Shown: in pieces, positions 60,439 through 64,000 of the stretch
Layout: the number at the start of each line of letters is the position of its first letter
Numbering within the stretch: position 1 is the stretch's first letter
DNA from: Neocallimastix lanati (nom. inval.)
Taxonomy: Eukaryota; Neocallimastigomycota; Neocallimastigomycetes; Neocallimastigales; Neocallimastigaceae
Assembly: GCA_016946835.1 (NCBI GenBank)
Contig: JACVTC010000029.1
Coordinates: forward strand, 333,501-397,500
Length of the DNA stretch: 64,000 bases
Reading direction: 5' to 3'
Notes under the pieces: model-generated
What the model saw: only the letters and a program-made list of their open reading frames with translations
What the model was told of the DNA's origin: nothing
Databases searched by the model: none
Position numbers and translations under genes: made by a program

Positions 60439-63274
60439 ATGGTTTTAATGACATTAAGAATTAAAAAAGTTTATATAGCGCGAGCAATATTAATAACATT
60501 TCTATTAGTAATATCATTTTTAAGTTTAAAATTATATTCTTCAACATTAGGTAATTATCTAAAAAAAAATATTCATATATATTTGATATAATTGCCTTTT
60601 TTTACAATAATAATATTTAAAAAAAAAAAAAAAAAAAAAAATTAAGATTTTTCAATTGAATATAAAAACAAAATATATATATAATTATTATTATATATTC
60701 CTTAAATTAATGGATTAATGCATATGTTTATTTTATATTATAGGACATAGTAATTTTTCATTTGGAAAATTAAGATCATATAAATATGAAAATTTAACAA
60801 AATTCTTTAAGAGATTACCATTTGGTCATACTACAGATAATGTAGTAAAACAAAATGAAGTTAAAGATTATAGCAAACTTATGATAGGGTTGGAGGAAGT
60901 TGGAGATTTAGGCACTCTAAATAAAGATAGTTATAAAGTCATTAGAAATCAATTACAGGAAGAAGCTCAATTAATAGTGGATAGTGAACCAAGATTTTTT
61001 AACAAAGTAGAAAGAGGTATTGATCGTTTAGAGTTGGAATTTTTCATGCAATATGCTAGAGATGTTGAACAAGGAAAAAGAGGTGGTGAACTTGAACCAG
61101 AATGGGAATGGGCTAAAGATATTTCAATTGTATATACATGGATTAATGGTACGGATGAAAAACTATTGGAAAAGAAAGCAAAATTTAATGGAGGAATTAA
61201 AAAAGTAGATCAGCGTGATCGTTGTATTGATGAATTACGTTACTCAATTCGTTCAGTTTGTAAAAATTTACCATGGCATAAAGGTAAAATCTTTATTGTC
61301 ACTCCATATGGTCAAACCCCTTATTGGTTAGATACTTCCAATCCAAGAATAAAAGTTATAGATCAATATGATATACTTCCAAGATTAGATGGTAATGGAA
61401 AAAGTGTAGAGCCCACTTTTAATTCATTTTCAATTGAATGGTTTTTAGATCGTGTTCCAGGTGTATCTGAACAATTTATTCAATTAAATGATGAATACTT
61501 TTTCCGTAGACCGGTTCATCCATCTTTCTTCTTCTACGGTGGTGGAGAAGGTTATAAAAATCAAAAGGTAGTCGAGAAGTATCGTCAAGATAATCCTAAT
61601 AAAAATAAAAATAAGAATGTTAATCATAAACATAATTATAAAAGAAGTACTGTTGAAGATAAGAATGTGAATAAAGATGAGGAAAAAGATAAAAATGAAG
61701 ATGAAAATGATAATTATTATGTTCATGGATTAAAAATTGACAAAGATATTCGTCAATTATTAGCTGAGGAATTAAAAGACTCAGAAAATTTAAATAAGAG
61801 AGATATATTCTTAGGAAAAAGAAAAGCTAAAATCGAAGAAGAAATAGAAGAAGGTGAAGAACAAGATATTGAAGATGTCAATGATAATGATGATACCAAT
61901 AAAAAGGGAGATGCCGATGATAATGGAGAAGAAAATGATAATGAGGGTGATGATGATAATAATGGAAATGCCAGTGATAATGAAGGTAATGATGATACTA
62001 ATGGAGATGCTAATGATAATGAGGGTAATGATAATGATAATGGAGATGCTGATGATAATGAAGGAGATGATGATGATAATGGAGACGATGATGATAATGA
62101 AGAAGTTGATGGAAATGAAAATACCAAGGAACAAGGAAATAATGAAGAAGTTGATGGAAATGAAAATACCAAGGAACAAGGAAATAATGAAGAAGTTGAT
62201 GGAAATGAAAATACCAAGGAACAAGGAAATAATGAAGAAGTTGATGGAAATGAAAATACCAAGGAACAAGGAAATAATGAAGATTCATCGGAGGAAAGAG
62301 CTATGAAAAGAGAGAAATTCTTAAAAAATAAGATCGAAAGAGAAAAAGAAGAAGAGGAATTTAATAAGAAATCAGATCCAGGGGAACAACAGGATAATGA
62401 AGATGAAGGCATTGGCATTATTCCAAAGAATAGTAAAAATATTAATGTTAAAGTTTTAAAAACAGAAGATATAGAATTCAGACCAGATAATAGTACAATT
62501 ATTGTTAAAAGAGAAAAGCTCAAGTCCAAGAGACCTCTTGTTCATCATTATATTTATCCAAATGCTGCTCAACACTATCGTTTTACAAATATTTATCTTT
62601 CTGATCAATTTTTAGCTAGTGGATTTAATAAGGCTCGTGATGTAGCTAGAAAACCTTTCTTCAAAACGTCATGGATGGAAAAATTTTTTGGTGCTATGGC
62701 CATGACAAATGCTTGTATTGGTGAAGATTTAGGTAAATCCACCTTAGTTAATATGTTAGAACATGCTCCTTACGTATGGAATCGTGATCTCTTTGAACTT
62801 GCTCGTAGACGTTTCAAGAAATATGTCAATTTAACCCTCACTCATAAATTCCGTCATTCCTTAGATTTTGTTCCACCTTACGCCAATTTCTTTTACCTTC
62901 GTCACTATGCTTCCCAAAAAGGATTTGAGGATGAATTTGATAAATTTTATAATACCACCTATGTCTATGATGTTGATGTTGATGATAAAAAGGAATCAAA
63001 AGATCAAAAAACACGTAGTATTATGAAATTTGGTTTCCATATTGTTGATTTTAATGTTCGTAAAAAAATATTAACTTTTGGTGCAGTATTTGATGATCCT
63101 CAAAGAAATGCTAGAACTTTCAAAAATATTATTGAACATAAAACTTTACTTTTCTTCAATATTAATGATGATTATAATGATTCAGAAGCTGGTAAACAAT
63201 TCCATCAATTTATGGAATTTCTTTATCCAGAACCTTCCATTTTTGAAAAAAAGGAATTCGTAGGTTCCCCATAA
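60439..63274 (+). CDS. Stealth-family sugar-phosphate transferase (GNPTAB/Xpt1-like)
   Basis: Two exons (60439-60550 and 60744-63274) give 880 residues. Residues about 13-33 (ARAILITFLLVISFLSLKLY) form a single membrane anchor after a short basic tail, so this is a type II Golgi-type protein. Stealth regions: CR1 DISIVYTWINGTDEKL (about 163-178); CR2 RDRCIDELRYSIRSV, KIFIVTPYGQTPYWLD and QFIQLNDEYFFRRPVHPSFF (about 196-300); CR3/CR4 HYIYPNAAQHYRFTNIYLSD, AMAMTNACIGEDLGK, EHAPYVWNRDLFELARRRFK and HSLDFVPPYANFFYLRHYAS (about 630-790). The family transfers sugar-1-phosphate to glycans, for example GlcNAc-1-phosphotransferase in animals and Xpt1 xylosylphosphotransferase in Cryptococcus. A 320-residue acidic low-complexity insert separates CR2 from CR3, where GNPTAB also carries its insertions. 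Donor sugar and acceptor are unknown. Confidence 0.9.
62098..62280 (+). repeat. 45-bp coding repeat in the Stealth insert
   Basis: Four almost identical tandem 45-bp units encode the 15-residue acidic motif EEVDGNENTKEQGNN. The preceding sequence is an Asp/Asn/Gly-rich run (GDADDNEGDDDDNG type) of the same low-complexity insert. Confidence 0.93.
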
Positions 63275-63311
63275 AAAAAAAATTGAAAAAAAAAATAGAT
63301 AGATGGAAGGG

Positions 63312-63348
<37 letters not shown>

Positions 63349-63386
63349 ATTAAATATAAATTAATCATTAAAACTATAAAATTTAT

Positions 63387-63419
<33 letters not shown>

Positions 63420-63556
63420 TAAAAAATTTTTTAATTTTTTTTTATTTTAAATTAATCTTATCTAATTATTTTAATTATTAGAAAAAAAAATTTTTTTTAT
63501 CTATATCAAAAATTAACAATACAATACAATATAATATAATAATATATAATAATACT

Positions 63557-63591
<35 letters not shown>

Positions 63592-63626
63592 CAAGAAGAA
63601 AAAGAAAATGATACCTAAATAATAAT

Positions 63627-63657
<31 letters not shown>

Positions 63658-64000
63658 TAAAAAAAAAATAATCATATAATAATAAAAAATATTAATAATA
63701 ATAATATTAAATAATAAATAATAATATAAAGGAAGAAAGATTAAAAGAATTATAAAAAATAAAAAATAAAAAAAAAAATTAAAAAAATTAGAAAAAAAAA
63801 AAAAAAAAAACATTAAAATTAGAATATACAATATATATATATATACACATAAAAAGTTAACAATTGATAACATTTCTTTATTTAAGAAAAAAAAATAAAA
63901 AATAAAAAAATGTTATTCTTTGTTAATCATTTTTAAATAAATACGCTTTTTTGCTTTTTATATTAACTTTAATTTTATTTTATTTTATTTTTATTTTTTT
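63275..64000. other. A/T-rich sequence at the window edge
   Basis: Downstream of the Stealth gene. Poly-A at about 63308-63347, (AAT)n and (AAAAT)n-like runs, and nothing that looks coding or structured. Confidence 0.5.

Overview
The window comes from a eukaryote with an overwhelmingly A/T genome: homopolymers and (AAT)n, (AAAT)n and TTATTTA-type microsatellites everywhere, short GT-AG introns, and proteins loaded with Asn, Ser, Asp and Lys. A benzimidazole-type (fungal-like) beta-tubulin, a Cryptococcus Xpt1-like Stealth protein and several flagellar or tubulin-modification genes together suggest a flagellated (zoosporic) fungus, most likely an anaerobic gut fungus (Neocallimastigomycota). 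That assignment is an inference. Dictyostelium has similar base composition but no cilia, so it fits less well. Conserved motifs continue across predicted introns and end at TAA, TAG or TGA, so the standard code is in use.

Layout. 0.7-2.3 kb: tubulin-tyrosine-ligase (TTL) family protein (+). 3.1-3.6 kb: decayed LINE endonuclease. 5.4-5.96 kb: nested foldback array built on a GAAATGCAA word. 7.4-9.6 kb: eight-exon TPGS2-like gene (-). 10.9-11.8 kb: secreted Cys-rich protein (-). 15.3-19.6 kb: coiled-coil gene(s) (+). 20.1-25.4 kb: divergent beta-tubulin with a C-terminal extension of more than 1,100 residues (-). 26.4-28.8 kb: pseudogene of a kinesin-9 (-). 30.2-40.0 kb: very long ankyrin plus coiled-coil protein (+). 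40.6-42.2 kb: ubiquitin-conjugating E2 with an 8-nt microexon (-). 45.9-55.1 kb: giant YTH-domain (m6A reader) protein (+). 60.4-63.3 kb: Stealth-family sugar-phosphate transferase (+). The remaining long gaps hold only A/T-rich sequence and simple repeats.

The first 30 kb are notable because TTL-family, TPGS2 and beta-tubulin genes, together with a dead kinesin-9, all belong to tubulin modification or flagellar motility. Nothing suggests an operon, since the genes lie on both strands and are far apart. The strongest novelty is the beta-tubulin whose acidic tail runs on into a huge Asn/Ser/Gly/Gln-rich, repeat-built domain. Exon boundaries given here were read by eye from splice-site phase and family motifs, without transcript data.
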